Below are positions 36,101-48,697 of a stretch of 64,000 nt of DNA, piece after piece. The notes under the pieces are model-generated. The model was given only the letters and a program-made list of their open reading frames with translations, had not been told where the DNA came from and searched no databases. The translations under genes were made by a program, and so were the position numbers. The DNA comes from Aquisphaera giovannonii (lineage in GTDB: Bacteria > Planctomycetota > Planctomycetia > Isosphaerales > Isosphaeraceae). Every line of letters starts with the position of its first letter. Position 1 is the stretch's first letter. The stretch spans positions 1,240,001 to 1,304,000 of the forward strand of contig NZ_CP042997.1 in NCBI RefSeq assembly GCF_008087625.1, read 5' to 3'.

Positions 36101-37523
36101 TGTCCGTGGTGGGGTCGTACGCGAACGCGTTCTGCCCCCAGCCGCTCTGGCCGTACCCGCCGATGGCGTAGATCAGGCCGGTCGGGCCGACCCCCACCGC
36201 CATCTCAGCCAGCGACATGGGCAGGGAGGCGACCTGCGTCCATGTGTCCGTGGCCGGGTCGTAGGCGTCCACCTCCGCGGTCGGCCCGCTGCCGGTGTCG
36301 CCGCCGATGGCGTAGATCCGGCCGTCGGGCCCGGTCACCGCGCCCACGACCAGCCTCGCCGTGGGCAGGCTCGCGGCGGTCGCCAGGGCGTACGTGGCCG
36401 GGTCGAAGGTGTAGACGGTGGCCGTCGCCGACCCCGAGACGCTGCCGCCGATCATGTAGATCAGGCCGTCGGGGCCGGTCGTCATCGAGACGCGGTCGGA
36501 CGCGACCGCGAGGGAGCCGGTGGACGTCCACGTGTCCGTGGCCGGGTCGTAGATGTCCATCCGCTTGTAGGCGTCGATCGGATCCCAGGCCAGGGCGTAG
36601 ATCTTCCCGTCCGGCCCGGCCACCGAGAACAAGGCCTGGTCCGAGCCGGGGAGGCTCGCCCTGGCCGCCCACGTGTTCGTGGCGGGGTTGTAGGCGAAGA
36701 CGGTCTGCGGCGACTGGCCGAGCCCGTTGGCCCCGCCGATCTCGTAGATCAGGCCCCCGGTCGAGACCGGGGTGACGAAGCCGCGGGCCTCCGGCATGCT
36801 CGCGAGCTGCTTCCAGCCGTAAGGGGAGGAGAATTGCAGGACGTTCACGGTCACGCTCAGCGTCTGGGCCCCCGCCGTCGCGTAGGCCGAGGGCTTGCTG
36901 GTGACCACGTCGAACTGGCCGGGGACGTCCGGGTCGGCCGTGATCGTGCCGGTGGACGTGTCGCCGTCTCCCCAGGCGATGGTGGCCGAGAAGTCGGCGG
37001 CGGTGACGAGGGGGTCGAGGTCGGTGAAGGTGGCGACCGTCACGCCCGCGACCGTCGATCCGACGGCCAGGCCCGTCGGGGCGACCGTCGTGACCACCGG
37101 GGCCGGGATGATCATCGGGTCCACCGACGACACCGTCCGGCTGGCCGACGTGCTCACGTTGGTGATGGCCACCGAGACGAGGCTCACGCCCTGGGTCGAG
37201 AAGGTGTGCGACGCGGTCACGTCGTACTGGCCGAGGACGGTCGGATCCGGGGCGATGACCCCCGTCGAGGTCGACCCGTCACCCCAGTCGATCGAGGCCG
37301 TGTATCCCAGGGGAGCCGGGGCCGAGTCGGTGAACGTGGCCAGGAGCACCGGGCCGCTGGGCACGCCCGTGATGAAGGAATGGTACTGGCTCAACGCCGA
37401 GATGGTCGTCCCCGTCAGCAGGGTGCGTTCTTCCAGGAGGGCGAGGGCGGGGCGGAAGCGGGGCTTCGAGCGGCGACGAGCCTCCCGGAGCGACGGGCGA
37501 CGTGTGGACCTCTGGGGTGACAT
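33141..37523 (-). CDS. Large double-Kelch surface protein with planctomycete N-terminal motif
   Basis: A 1460-residue protein. The basic N-terminus reads up to LEERTLLTG (residues about 30-38), the planctomycete export-associated motif. Then follow PKD/Ig-like repeats with 'SIDWGDGSTSTG' and 'AWGDGDTSTG' type blocks, a first six-bladed Kelch propeller (blades like YDPATDTWTQVASLP followed by GLIYAIGG), an Ig-like linker, a second six-bladed propeller, and a filamin-like domain. Two Ig-like domains with 'VDFYDGDTYLGSA' and 'VFFYDGDVLLGSA', and a C-terminal beta domain end the chain. There is no catalytic residue set. It probably sits on or outside the cell as an adhesion or carbohydrate-binding protein. 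Start 37523 gives the N-terminal motif near the usual position. Confidence 0.82.
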   Translation of the reverse strand: MSPQRSTRRPSLREARRRSKPRFRPALALLEERTLLTGTTISALSQYHSFITGVPSGPVLLATFTDSAPAPLGYTASIDWGDGSTSTGVIAPDPTVLGQYDVTASHTFSTQGVSLVSVAITNVSTSASRTVSSVDPMIIPAPVVTTVAPTGLAVGSTVAGVTVATFTDLDPLVTAADFSATIAWGDGDTSTGTITADPDVPGQFDVVTSKPSAYATAGAQTLSVTVNVLQFSSPYGWKQLASMPEARGFVTPVSTGGLIYEIGGANGLGQSPQTVFAYNPATNTWAARASLPGSDQALFSVAGPDGKIYALAWDPIDAYKRMDIYDPATDTWTSTGSLAVASDRVSMTTGPDGLIYMIGGSVSGSATATVYTFDPATYALATAASLPTARLVVGAVTGPDGRIYAIGGDTGSGPTAEVDAYDPATDTWTQVASLPMSLAEMAVGVGPTGLIYAIGGYGQSGWGQNAFAYDPTTDTWAASPSLPTWRLYEGGTAGLDGRIYIMGNAGPSAEVFAFNPFNTFDTDTTTVNVAKGTPTITWANPGAILSGTALGASQLNATSSMSGTFVYALPSGTVLPAGLGQALTVTFTPDDATNYNPTSATVHIDVFAPPTVTVASPTLVVGQAMTNVEVATFTDSTFPGATASDFAATITWADSSTTAGVITADPTVAGLFHVSASGPSQSTLVGSKPFQVSVKAVGQALPGVWSTLSTFDDYLYYLAAAQSGGKIYIIGGHADGALSTVRAYDPAAQTLSTVAPLPIPIDDHAATTGPDGTVYVLGGDSESTSYLNTAYAYDPATDTWTQVADLPTGRDYLSAATGPDGKIYAIGGYGSSGYTAEVDAYDPGTGTWTQVAPLPVATAYASATTGPDGRIYLIGGYTSSGYTSSMYAYDTATDTWTQVADLPIANAYLSAATASDGTIYAIGGYDDDGYVAAVYSYDVATDTWTQAASLADGNYSSGVATGADGQVYLIGGYLQSEDYPGISVLSNPGAPAASSAGSLSLIAGPATSFVVTADPTGTAGDSLVIHVTAYDAYGNVATGYTGPVQLTSSDPDAVLPSNPTLTAGVGTFTIAFRSAGGQSLTVADPGSPDVSGTGSVSVAKAQAVAGALSASPSQSSYGQPLTLTATYSSPGAAPTGMVDFYDGDTYLGSAPLVPSGAGGSATAQFTIATLGAGSHAFRSVYSGDANNLPASSQAGSAYQVSPAATSTSLAATKTSQGVTLVATVAVTSPGSPAIAGMVFFYDGDVLLGSAAIVDGVATFSVASLSPGAHAFRAVFSGDGSSSTSEASVAFNPNGPDVTPDNSGGPKVIGLSRYGVGAHRTTLALKFDGPLNPADASNAAMYRIRRRGGRRIAVRQATYHAATNTVELVTARRLRLFRAYNLVVSPALTGSSGAHLDGSGTGHPGTAFAAKVRWTALTMPGRDPAVTFVNGHATSYAGRFRQYVRNVLHTSVVALRAASFR

Positions 37524-38433
37524 CTCTCGGTTCCTTAAGATTGCGAGCCGACGGCCCGGCCTCTTGGGCGGTGTTGCGGATGGACCCGATCGACCGAGGG
37601 GGCGCACCGGATCGTGGGGCGGCCCTCGCGATGGCCTGGATTGAGGACGCAGGAAACCCGGGGCACTCCGAGGCCCCGCCACCGTGCGTTGGCTTCCCCC
37701 CGGCTCGGCGGGGGGGACGCCCAAAGACTAGAACGCGTCCGCGGGCCTGTGCGGCTTTGACGCGCGAGCCCGGCCCGATTTGTGCGCCGGGGCGGTCCGG
37801 GCCGGGCGTCGCGGACCCCGCGAGGGTCGTCCCCGGGCCGCCGGCGACGTCGAGCGGGCGTCGGCGGGGCGGCCCGCGGCCGGGGCTTGAGGAAAACCCG
37901 GCGGATCGCGGAAGATATCCTTGGCTTTGGTCCTTCGATTGCGTACGATAGGACGATGCGACTCCATCGAGTGAACGTCCCTTCGTCTCCGCGGCTTCAC
38001 GTGTGCCGCCGGCGACGAGGTTGCGCCCTCGTTCGGTGGGGTCTGGCCGATATGCCGGTCAGGGAGGAATCCGGATTGACCCCCTGGGGCTGAGAGCGAC
38101 CCGCTGAACCGCGGCCGCCATCCTGGAGACAGGATAGGACGGCACGCGGACTTTTTTTGTTTGTAGCCTCGTGATTTGTCGTGGGCGTGCACCGAGGGCG
38201 GGGGAGGATGGCGGACGGGCCCGGCTCGGTGCCGCGATGTGGGCGACGCCAGGAGTTGGTCGAAGTTACGCTGCGAAACGCGACGTCGTGACGAGCAGAG
38301 AATTGGTTCGGGCGGCCGTTCGGGCCGCGGCGAGGCGATGCGGAGCCGATGCCGCGGCGGGACCGGCCGTCGCTTTCACCCACCAACCATCCCGCAGCCG
38401 GCCCCGCCGGTCCCGCGCGGAGGAGAGTGTCTC
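37524..38433. other. Long intergenic region between Kelch gene and rpoC
   Basis: About 900 bases. It contains a candidate promoter (37921-37949) and a T-rich patch at 38152-38165 after a short GC-rich part, and no gene with family similarity. Reverse-strand sequence near 37524 should contain the Kelch promoter; none is clear. Confidence 0.45.
37921..37949 (+). promoter_or_regulatory. Candidate housekeeping promoter upstream of rpoC
   Basis: TTGGCT and TACGAT are 17 bases apart, each matching four of six positions of the sigma-70 consensus. It points towards rpoC and would give a leader of about 480 bases. In GC-rich DNA chance matches are possible. Confidence 0.35.
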
Positions 38434-42711
<4,278 letters not shown>

Positions 42712-42758
42712 CGCGGCCCGCCCGGGCCGGCTGCTCGCCGGCATCTTGATCGACCCCG

Positions 42759-42792
42759 AAGGCCCGGCCGCTCCCCCGAGCGGCCGGGCCTT
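42759..42792 (+). terminator. Strong hairpin terminator after rpoC
   Basis: AAGGCCCGGCCGCT pairs perfectly over 14 bp with AGCGGCCGGGCCTT around CCCCCG, 47 bases after the rpoC stop. The 3' arm ends in TT only. It is the clearest terminator in the window. Confidence 0.75.
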
Positions 42793-42878
42793 CGCACGCG
42801 CGGGCCTCGAAGGTTCCGCGTTGATCGATGTAGAATGTCGTTGCGGACTTCGAGGCCCCGAGGCGGAGGGCGTGCACG

Positions 42879-43631
42879 ATGGCTTCCATCATACGGCCCA
42901 CTTCCACGTTTCCGGCATCCGGGCCGGCGACCGATGCGGAGTTCATCCCGCCGTTGGAGAACGGCGATCGCTTGACCCGTGAGGAGTTCGAGCGTCGATA
43001 CGACGCGATGCCGGATCTCAAGAAAGCCGAGCTGATAGACGGAGTTGTCTACATGGCCTCGCCCGTCCGGCAGAGTCACCACAGTCATTCTCACTTCCGA
43101 CTCATCTCCTGGCTAGGTATTTACGAGCTCGACACTCCTGGCGTCGAAGGGGGCGACAATAGCAGCGTTCGCCTGGACATGGGCAACGAACCTCAGCCGG
43201 ATGCCTTCCTCTATATCAAGCCCGAACACGGGGGCCACGCCCGGATCGATCGGGACGGTTACCTGGACGGTGCCCCCGACCTTGTGGCCGAGGTGGCCGC
43301 GAGCAGTGCGAGCTACGACTTGGACGGCAAGTTCCACGCCTACCGTCGCAACGGCGTCCGCGAATACATAGTCTGGCGCGTGCTCGATCGACAGCTCGAT
43401 TGGTTCGTGCTCCGCGAGGATCGCTTCGAGCGGATGGTCCAATCTCCCGACGGAGTCATCCGAAGCGGGGCCTTCCCCGGCCTCTGGCTTGATCCCCAGG
43501 CCCTCGTGGCGGGCGACGCAGCCCGATTACGGGCTGTGGCCAATGCCGGCCTAGATTCAGCGGAGCACGCCGCGTTCGTGGCGAAGCTGGTGGAGGCGCA
43601 GTCCCGGGGCGACGCGGCGGGCGAGGCGTGA
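42879..43631 (+). CDS. Uma2-family (DUF820) protein
   Basis: A 250-residue member of the Uma2 family with a PD-(D/E)XK-like core: LTREEFERRY..MPDLKKAELIDGVVYMASPVRQSHHSH, PQPDAFLYIKPEHGG, LDGAPDLVAEVAASSASYDLDGKFHAYRRNGVREYIVWRVLDRQLDWF. The acidic residue in PDAF, the EV and the following K are the likely active-site pieces. The role in vivo is unknown; the family is very abundant in planctomycetes and cyanobacteria. Its stop overlaps the ATG of the uracil-DNA glycosylase gene. Confidence 0.88.
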   Translation: MASIIRPTSTFPASGPATDAEFIPPLENGDRLTREEFERRYDAMPDLKKAELIDGVVYMASPVRQSHHSHSHFRLISWLGIYELDTPGVEGGDNSSVRLDMGNEPQPDAFLYIKPEHGGHARIDRDGYLDGAPDLVAEVAASSASYDLDGKFHAYRRNGVREYIVWRVLDRQLDWFVLREDRFERMVQSPDGVIRSGAFPGLWLDPQALVAGDAARLRAVANAGLDSAEHAAFVAKLVEAQSRGDAAGEA

Positions 43632-44284
43632 TGACCTCGACGCGCGAATCGGGGGCTCAGCCCGAACGCCCCCGGCGAGACTTGATCGCCCTCAATGCCC
43701 ACATCCGGGCCTGCCGTCGGTGCCACCTGGCGGGGTACCTGGACGAGCGCGAGTCGGTCCCCATCGCCCGCGACCCGGAGCCGGACGCCCCGGTGCCGGA
43801 GATCCTCCTGATCGGCCAGGCGCCCGGGCTCCGCGCGACGAACGAGGCCCGGCCCTTCGCCGGGGCCGCGGGGGAGAAGCTCCGCGACTGGCTGGAACTG
43901 GCCGGCGTCCCCCGCGAGGATTTCTGGCGGCGCGTCCACTGCGGGGCCGTCACCCGATGCTACCCCGGCCGGCTCCCCGGCGCCCGGGGCGACCGCGTCC
44001 CCTCCCCCGCCGAGCAGCTCCTCTGCCGCCCCTGGCTCGACGGGGTCTTCTCCGCCATCGGGCCCCGCGTCGTCCTCCTCGTCGGCCTGCTCGCGATCCG
44101 CACCTACCTCGGCCCGGTCAGGTCGCTGACCGCCGTCGTCGGCACCACCGTCGAGCGCGACGGCATCCTCTACATCCCCCTGCCCCACCCATCGGGCGTC
44201 AGCCGCTGGTTGAATGACCCGATCAACGTGGGCACCGTCGGCCGGGCCATGGCGACCCTCCGAGGCCGGTTGCAAAGCTCGTGA
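43631..44284 (+). CDS. Uracil-DNA glycosylase family 4-like protein
   Basis: A 217-residue protein of the uracil-DNA glycosylase superfamily. C28 and C31 with two later cysteines (about 'HCGAVTRCYPG' and LLCRPWL) could bind a [4Fe-4S] cluster. LIGQAPGLRATNEARPFAGAAGEKLRDWL is motif A and its neighbours, and PLPHPSGVSRW is motif B. It would remove uracil from DNA. ATG 43631 overlaps the previous stop, which suggests coupling with Uma2. Confidence 0.85.
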   Translation: MTSTRESGAQPERPRRDLIALNAHIRACRRCHLAGYLDERESVPIARDPEPDAPVPEILLIGQAPGLRATNEARPFAGAAGEKLRDWLELAGVPREDFWRRVHCGAVTRCYPGRLPGARGDRVPSPAEQLLCRPWLDGVFSAIGPRVVLLVGLLAIRTYLGPVRSLTAVVGTTVERDGILYIPLPHPSGVSRWLNDPINVGTVGRAMATLRGRLQSS

Positions 44285-44386
44285 GCCTCTTCGAAATTCG
44301 GCTTGACCGATATGGTGTTCGTGTGTACATTGATATGGTCGGTCGGGTCGAGTGCGTTGCATCCATGAGACTCGGGGGGATTGCCC

Positions 44387-44683
44387 ATGTGGAGGCACGG
44401 AGACGTCTTCATCGCTGCCGTCGGCTCGATCCCGGGCGATGCGGCCCGGAAGCGCCACGTCGTGCTGGCCGAGGGTGAGGTGACCGGCCACAGCCATCGG
44501 ATCGCCGAGGCGGGCGCGGCGGAGCTGCTGGAACGGGACGGCACGCTCTATCTCCGGGTGCTGGCCGACCGTGCGAAGCTGATCCACCAGGAGCATCGGG
44601 CGATCGAGCTGCCCCGCGGGGAGTATCGCGTCTGGCAGCAGCGCGAGTACACGCCGCAGGCCATCCGCACCGTGCTTGACTGA
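44387..44683 (+). CDS. Small conserved protein of unknown function
   Basis: A 98-residue soluble protein with MWRHGDVFIAAV, VVLAEGEVTGHSHRI, LYLRVLADRAKLIHQEHRAIELP and GEYRVWQQREYTPQAIR. The central 'GEVTGHSHRI' and 'HQEHR' carry histidines that could bind metal. ATG 44387 has a G-rich tract 7 bases before it. It is followed after 34 bases by the LRR/DUF6745-like gene, suggesting one transcript. I do not recognise a named function. Confidence 0.7.
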   Translation: MWRHGDVFIAAVGSIPGDAARKRHVVLAEGEVTGHSHRIAEAGAAELLERDGTLYLRVLADRAKLIHQEHRAIELPRGEYRVWQQREYTPQAIRTVLD

Positions 44684-44717
44684 ACGAGGACCGTCCCGAA
44701 TCCCGGAGGGCTTTCTC

Positions 44718-45686
44718 ATGGCCACGCTGAAAGCGACGCTCCCCGAGGTGACCGACGGACGGCTGGACCTGGCGGATTGCGGCAGACCGGTCCGACTCCC
44801 CGACGGCCTCCGCCTGCGGAGCGCCTGCCTGCGGGGCTGCGACTGGCTGACGGAACTGCCTGCCGGGCTTTCGTGCTACGAGCTCGACCTGCGGGGCACG
44901 CCGATCCGGCGGCTGCCCGCCGACCTCCGGGTGGTCTTCCGCCTGGATCTCGAGGGGTGCGAGCGGCTGGAGGAGTTGCCGGAGGACTTCCGCACGGGCT
45001 CGCTCGTCCTGAGGGGCTGCACGGGGCTGGCCTCGTTGCCGCGGGGACTGCGGGCGAACTTCCTGGATCTCCGGGGATGCACGGCGCTCGCCGGGTGGCC
45101 CGCCGACCTTGATGTCCGGGTCGGGCGTCTGAGCCTCGCCGGTTGCCGCAGGATCACGTCGCTGCCGGAGGGGATCGGGCGGCTCGCCCAGCTCGACGTC
45201 TCGGATTGCGTGAACCTGACGTCGCTCCCCGAGGGGCTCGAGGTCGCCTCGACGCTGGAGCTGGCCGGCAGCGGATTGACGGGACTGCCGGCCTCGATGG
45301 CGGGCGTCAACCTCCGCTGGCGCGGGGTGCCGATCGACGAACGGATCGCCTTCCGGCCGGAGTCGATCGCCGTTTCCGAGGTCCTGGAGGAGCCCAACGC
45401 CGAGCGTCGCCGCGTCTTGCTGGAGCGCGTGGGGCTCGAGCGATTCCTCGCCGAGGCCGACGCGGACGTCCTCGACGAGGACACGGACCCGGGCGGGCCG
45501 CGGCGACTCCTCCGCGTCCCGATGCGGGGCGATGAGGACCTCGTCGCGGTCCTCGTCCACTGCCCCTCCACGGGCGGCCGCTACTTGCTCCGCGTGCCGC
45601 CCACCATGCGCACCTGCCGCCAGGCGATCGCCTGGACGGCCGGCTTCGACGACCCGGACGCCTATAGGCCGCAGGTGGAGGCCTGA
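44718..45686 (+). CDS. Leucine-rich-repeat protein with DUF6745-like C-terminus
   Basis: A 322-residue protein. About residues 15-210 form eight or nine short leucine-rich repeats with conserved cysteines, for example LRSACLRGCDWLTELPAGL, LDLEGCERLEELPEDF and LDVSDCVNLTSLPEGL. Residues about 225-320 have RVLLERVGLERFL, DEDTDPGGPRRLLRVPM, GRYLLRVPPTMRTCRQAIAWTAG and PQVEA, which I recall as typical of DUF6745. SD GGAGG lies 9 bases upstream. It converges with the six-gene reverse operon; its partner is the 98-residue gene. A structural or binding role is likely. Confidence 0.72.
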   Translation: MATLKATLPEVTDGRLDLADCGRPVRLPDGLRLRSACLRGCDWLTELPAGLSCYELDLRGTPIRRLPADLRVVFRLDLEGCERLEELPEDFRTGSLVLRGCTGLASLPRGLRANFLDLRGCTALAGWPADLDVRVGRLSLAGCRRITSLPEGIGRLAQLDVSDCVNLTSLPEGLEVASTLELAGSGLTGLPASMAGVNLRWRGVPIDERIAFRPESIAVSEVLEEPNAERRRVLLERVGLERFLAEADADVLDEDTDPGGPRRLLRVPMRGDEDLVAVLVHCPSTGGRYLLRVPPTMRTCRQAIAWTAGFDDPDAYRPQVEA

Positions 45687-45711
45687 GAGAATACGGCGGC
45701 GATTCGACTTC

Positions 45712-46581
45712 CTACCGCCTCCAGATGGGCTGCTCCGGGATCCGCTCCAGGATGCCCCCGCCGAAGACCTCGGCGAGGCCCAGGTGGTCGAGGTGGACGT
45801 AGCCGATGTGGCAGGAGCACGTCGGGGCCGGGCACGGGCGCTCGACGAGGGCCGATTCGAAGCCGGGCTCGTAGAGGTTGCCGATCACCTCCGGGACGAA
45901 GTGGCAGCGGCGGATCGTCCCCGAGCCGTCCACGGCGATCACCGAGTGGCCGGTGCGGCACGACCGGCCCAGGCTCGGATGCCGCCGGTTGTTCACGGGG
46001 AAGAGCGGGTCGATCGCCTCCAGGAAGCGGAGGGCGGCCTCATCGTAATAGTCCGGCTCGCGCTTGTAGGCGTTCACCCACAGGTAAACGTCCTCCGGGA
46101 GCTCGCGGCGTAGAGCCTCAATCTCGTCCATGTGCTCCTTCAGGCCGACGACCCCGACGCCATGTCGGATCCCGAGGCTGGCGAGCTCCCGGCAGCGGCC
46201 CAGGAAGGCCTCGCGGGCCACCTCGCCGGGGTGGTACGTCGCCCAGATGGCGAGCTTCGCGGGATCGCAGCGAGCCGCCCAGTCGAGGCGGCACGACAGG
46301 TTCGTCTGGATGGCCGCGCGCTCGACGTTCGGGAGGTTCGTCAGGCGGACCAGGACCTCCCGATACCAACGCCGGGTGAGGGCCTCGCCCCAGGGGGTGA
46401 AGAAGACCGAGAGCCGATCGCCCGACCTCGCCTCCACCCAGCCGACGAACCGCGAGAGGGCCTCACGGTCGGCCGCCAGGTCGGCGTAACTCTCCCTCCG
46501 CTTGGCGAAGGGGCAGTAGCCGCAGGCGTAATTGCAGCTCGAGAGCGGGCCGCGGTAGAGGATTGATAAGCTCAGTGCCAT
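45712..46581 (-). CDS. STM4011-family radical SAM protein
   Basis: A 289-residue radical SAM protein. MALSLSILYRGPLSSCNYACGYCPFAKRRES places C16, C20 and C23 as CxxxCxxC, and the N-terminal LYRGPLSSCNY is characteristic of the uncharacterised STM4011 family. FFTPWGEAL is in the place of the SAM-binding motif. Further cysteines (SCRTGHSVIAVDGSGTIRRCHFVPEVIGNLY and CPAPTCSCHIGYVHLD) suggest an auxiliary cluster. It is the last gene of the reverse operon and overlaps the STM4012-like gene by 10 bases. The substrate is unknown. Confidence 0.85.
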   Translation of the reverse strand: MALSLSILYRGPLSSCNYACGYCPFAKRRESYADLAADREALSRFVGWVEARSGDRLSVFFTPWGEALTRRWYREVLVRLTNLPNVERAAIQTNLSCRLDWAARCDPAKLAIWATYHPGEVAREAFLGRCRELASLGIRHGVGVVGLKEHMDEIEALRRELPEDVYLWVNAYKREPDYYDEAALRFLEAIDPLFPVNNRRHPSLGRSCRTGHSVIAVDGSGTIRRCHFVPEVIGNLYEPGFESALVERPCPAPTCSCHIGYVHLDHLGLAEVFGGGILERIPEQPIWRR

Positions 46582-47891
46582 TCGTAATCCTCCATCAGCG
46601 TGCGGACCTTCCGCGAGTAGAGCCACGGGCCGATCACGTCCGACCGCTCGATGCCTCGCTCGTTGAGGCGCAGCGCATCCGGGCCCCTCGTCGCCAGGCC
46701 GGCCTCCTCGAGTTCCGCGATCTCCGGGAGGTCGTCCCCGAGCTCCGAGCCGAATTGGCGGGAGTAGTCCGAGAATGAGAGCCCCTCGCCGCTCAGCAGC
46801 GACTGGATGACGAACCGCCGGCGTCGATCATCCTCGGAGAGGCGATGCCCGTGGTCCGCGAGGCCGAACGCCGCACCCGGCCGGGAGGCGTAGCCCTCGA
46901 GGATCGCGCCGACGCCCCGCTGGCGGACGGCGTAGGCGTCCGCGTAGTGGAGGCCCGCCGCGTAGGACCTCGCGCCGCAGCCGAGGCCGATCATCCCGTC
47001 CTCCTGGCACCGGTAGGGCGGGCCCGCCTCGGGTGGAGCCTGCGCGGATCGGAACATCCGCATCGACACCTGGGCGTAGCCCTCCCCGAGGAGGAGCGAA
47101 CGCCCTTCGCGGTAGCAGGCCAGGCGGAGGTCGTCCCAATCACGCCCGGCGCGGCCGAGCGTCGTCTGCGGCCGGACGTAGAGCGGGTAGAGATAGAGCT
47201 CCTCCGGCCGGTGGCGGAGTGCGGCGTGCAGCGAGGCCAGCCACGAGGCCACCGACTGCCCCGGCAGTCCGTAGATCAGGTCGAGGTTCAGGGTCGGGAT
47301 GCGGGCCTCGCGGATGAGGTCGAGGGCCCGCTCCACCTCGGCCGTCGCCTGGGGCCGATTGACGGCGCGGGCCTCCGCCTCGTCGAAGCTCTCGACGCCG
47401 AGGCTCAGGCGGGTGGTGCCCCGATCGGCCAGCACGCGGAGCTTCTCCGCCGTGAGGGTCCCCGGCGAGGCCTCGACGGAGATCGGGATCCGGCCCGGCC
47501 CCGCGCCCATCACTCGCTCCGCCAGGCCGAGGACGCAATCGAGCGCCTCGGCCTCCAGGAAGGTCGGCGTACCGCCCCCGACCGCCATCCTCGCGAACGA
47601 GGCCTCGCCGATCGCCTCGCGGACGACCCGGGCCTGCCGCCCCAGGGCGTCGAGATAGCGATCGACGAGCGAGCCCTCGGGCCTCGCCTTCGTGAAGAGG
47701 TTGCAGAAGCCGCACCGCATGCCGCAGAACGGCACGTGGAGATAAAGGTAGAGCGCGTCCTTCCGCTCGCGGGCCCAGAGCTCGGCGAGCGGGACCGGCT
47801 CCGCGAGCGGGCGGTAGGCCGTCTTGTGGGGATAGCTGTAGGAGTATCCCTGGTAGGGCGACCCCTCGAGCCGCGTTCGCAGGTCGCTCAT
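46572..47891 (-). CDS. STM4012-family radical SAM protein (HemN/HemW-like)
   Basis: A 439-residue protein resembling coproporphyrinogen oxidase-type radical SAM enzymes. YLYLHVPFCGMRCGFCNLFT contains C56, C60 and C63, followed by AVGGGTPTFL and RLSLGVESFDEAEARAVNRPQ. A C-terminal helical domain ends with RLNERGIERSDVIGPWLYS. True HemN has extra N-terminal and C-terminal features; the family is probably not in haem synthesis here, because it is always seen with STM4011 and STM4013 partners. The start ATG overlaps the hydrolase stop (ATGA), and its own end overlaps the STM4011-like start. Confidence 0.87.
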   Translation of the reverse strand: MSDLRTRLEGSPYQGYSYSYPHKTAYRPLAEPVPLAELWARERKDALYLYLHVPFCGMRCGFCNLFTKARPEGSLVDRYLDALGRQARVVREAIGEASFARMAVGGGTPTFLEAEALDCVLGLAERVMGAGPGRIPISVEASPGTLTAEKLRVLADRGTTRLSLGVESFDEAEARAVNRPQATAEVERALDLIREARIPTLNLDLIYGLPGQSVASWLASLHAALRHRPEELYLYPLYVRPQTTLGRAGRDWDDLRLACYREGRSLLLGEGYAQVSMRMFRSAQAPPEAGPPYRCQEDGMIGLGCGARSYAAGLHYADAYAVRQRGVGAILEGYASRPGAAFGLADHGHRLSEDDRRRRFVIQSLLSGEGLSFSDYSRQFGSELGDDLPEIAELEEAGLATRGPDALRLNERGIERSDVIGPWLYSRKVRTLMEDYEWH

Positions 47892-48697
47892 GACGCGGCC
47901 CCCTCCAGGACGAACTCGGCGTACGGCACGGTCCAGACGACCGGGTGCGCCAGGCGGTGGCCCTCGAAGCCGTCCTCGCCGTAGGCCGTGCCGTGGTCCG
48001 AGCAGAGGATGACCAGCCACGGGCCTCGCCGCCGGAGGGCCTCGAACAGGCGGCCGAGCGCCCCGTCCACGTAGGCGAGCGCCGCGGCGTGGGACTCGAT
48101 CGTATCCTCGGCCGCCCCGGGCAGGTAGACGCGGTTCGGTTGGTGGATCGCGGAGACGTTCAGGAAGAGGAAGACGCGGCGGTCCCCCGGGACTCGCGAC
48201 AGGACCTCGATCGCGAGCGCCACCTGGTTGTCCGTCGATCGCGGGTCGGTGACGCCGAGCGCGGGGCTCCAGTGGCTCTCGGCGAAGAGGCCCGGGAGGA
48301 CCCGGCCGAGCGGGCTCAGCTTGTTGAAGAAGCCGACGCCGCCGATGCAAATCGTGTGATAGCCAAGGCCCGCGAGCCCGGTGACGAGGTCGGACGCGTC
48401 CAGGACGCACGTCGCCGGGGCGATCGTCTCGCTGCCGGGGAAGGCCAGTGCGAACGGCCGGGCGTGCTTCCCGGGGCGGGCCGGCGTCGGCAGGAAGCCC
48501 GCGAAGATCGCCTGGTGGGACGAATACGTGAAGCTCCCCGGCGCATGACGCTCCTCCCAACGCCCGCCGGGCAGGAGCCTCCCCAGGTTCGGCGTCCGGC
48601 CGGCCGCCAGCGCATCCCGGGCGACGTCGTATCGCAGGGTGTCCAGCGTCACGAGGAGGATGTCGCGGCTCCCGACGAGCGCCCGGGCGTCGATCAC
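47888..48697 (-). CDS. STM4013/SEN3800-family hydrolase (alkaline-phosphatase fold)
   Basis: A 269-residue protein of the alkaline-phosphatase/sulfatase superfamily. ILLVTLDTLRYDVA holds the first metal-binding aspartate, the region around FTYSSHQAIFAGF the position of the nucleophile, and VILCSDHGTAYGEDGFEGHR the DHG metal-binding motif. GTG 48697 overlaps the HAD gene stop (GTGA). It is smaller than sulfatases and lacks the formylglycine signature C/S-x-P-x-R. The substrate may be a phospho- or sulfo-ester made by the neighbouring enzymes; this is inference. Confidence 0.82.
   Translation of the reverse strand: MIDARALVGSRDILLVTLDTLRYDVARDALAAGRTPNLGRLLPGGRWEERHAPGSFTYSSHQAIFAGFLPTPARPGKHARPFALAFPGSETIAPATCVLDASDLVTGLAGLGYHTICIGGVGFFNKLSPLGRVLPGLFAESHWSPALGVTDPRSTDNQVALAIEVLSRVPGDRRVFLFLNVSAIHQPNRVYLPGAAEDTIESHAAALAYVDGALGRLFEALRRRGPWLVILCSDHGTAYGEDGFEGHRLAHPVVWTVPYAEFVLEGAAS

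Noticed and set aside
38090-38433. A riboswitch or attenuator in the rpoC leader
   Set aside because: A short stem and a T-run around 38152 are present, but no complete terminator/antiterminator pair or known riboswitch core could be drawn.
46572-47891. Calling the STM4012-like protein HemN or HemW
   Set aside because: The CxxxCxFC region is similar, but the neighbourhood and the N-terminus fit the STM4012 family; nothing else here belongs to haem synthesis.
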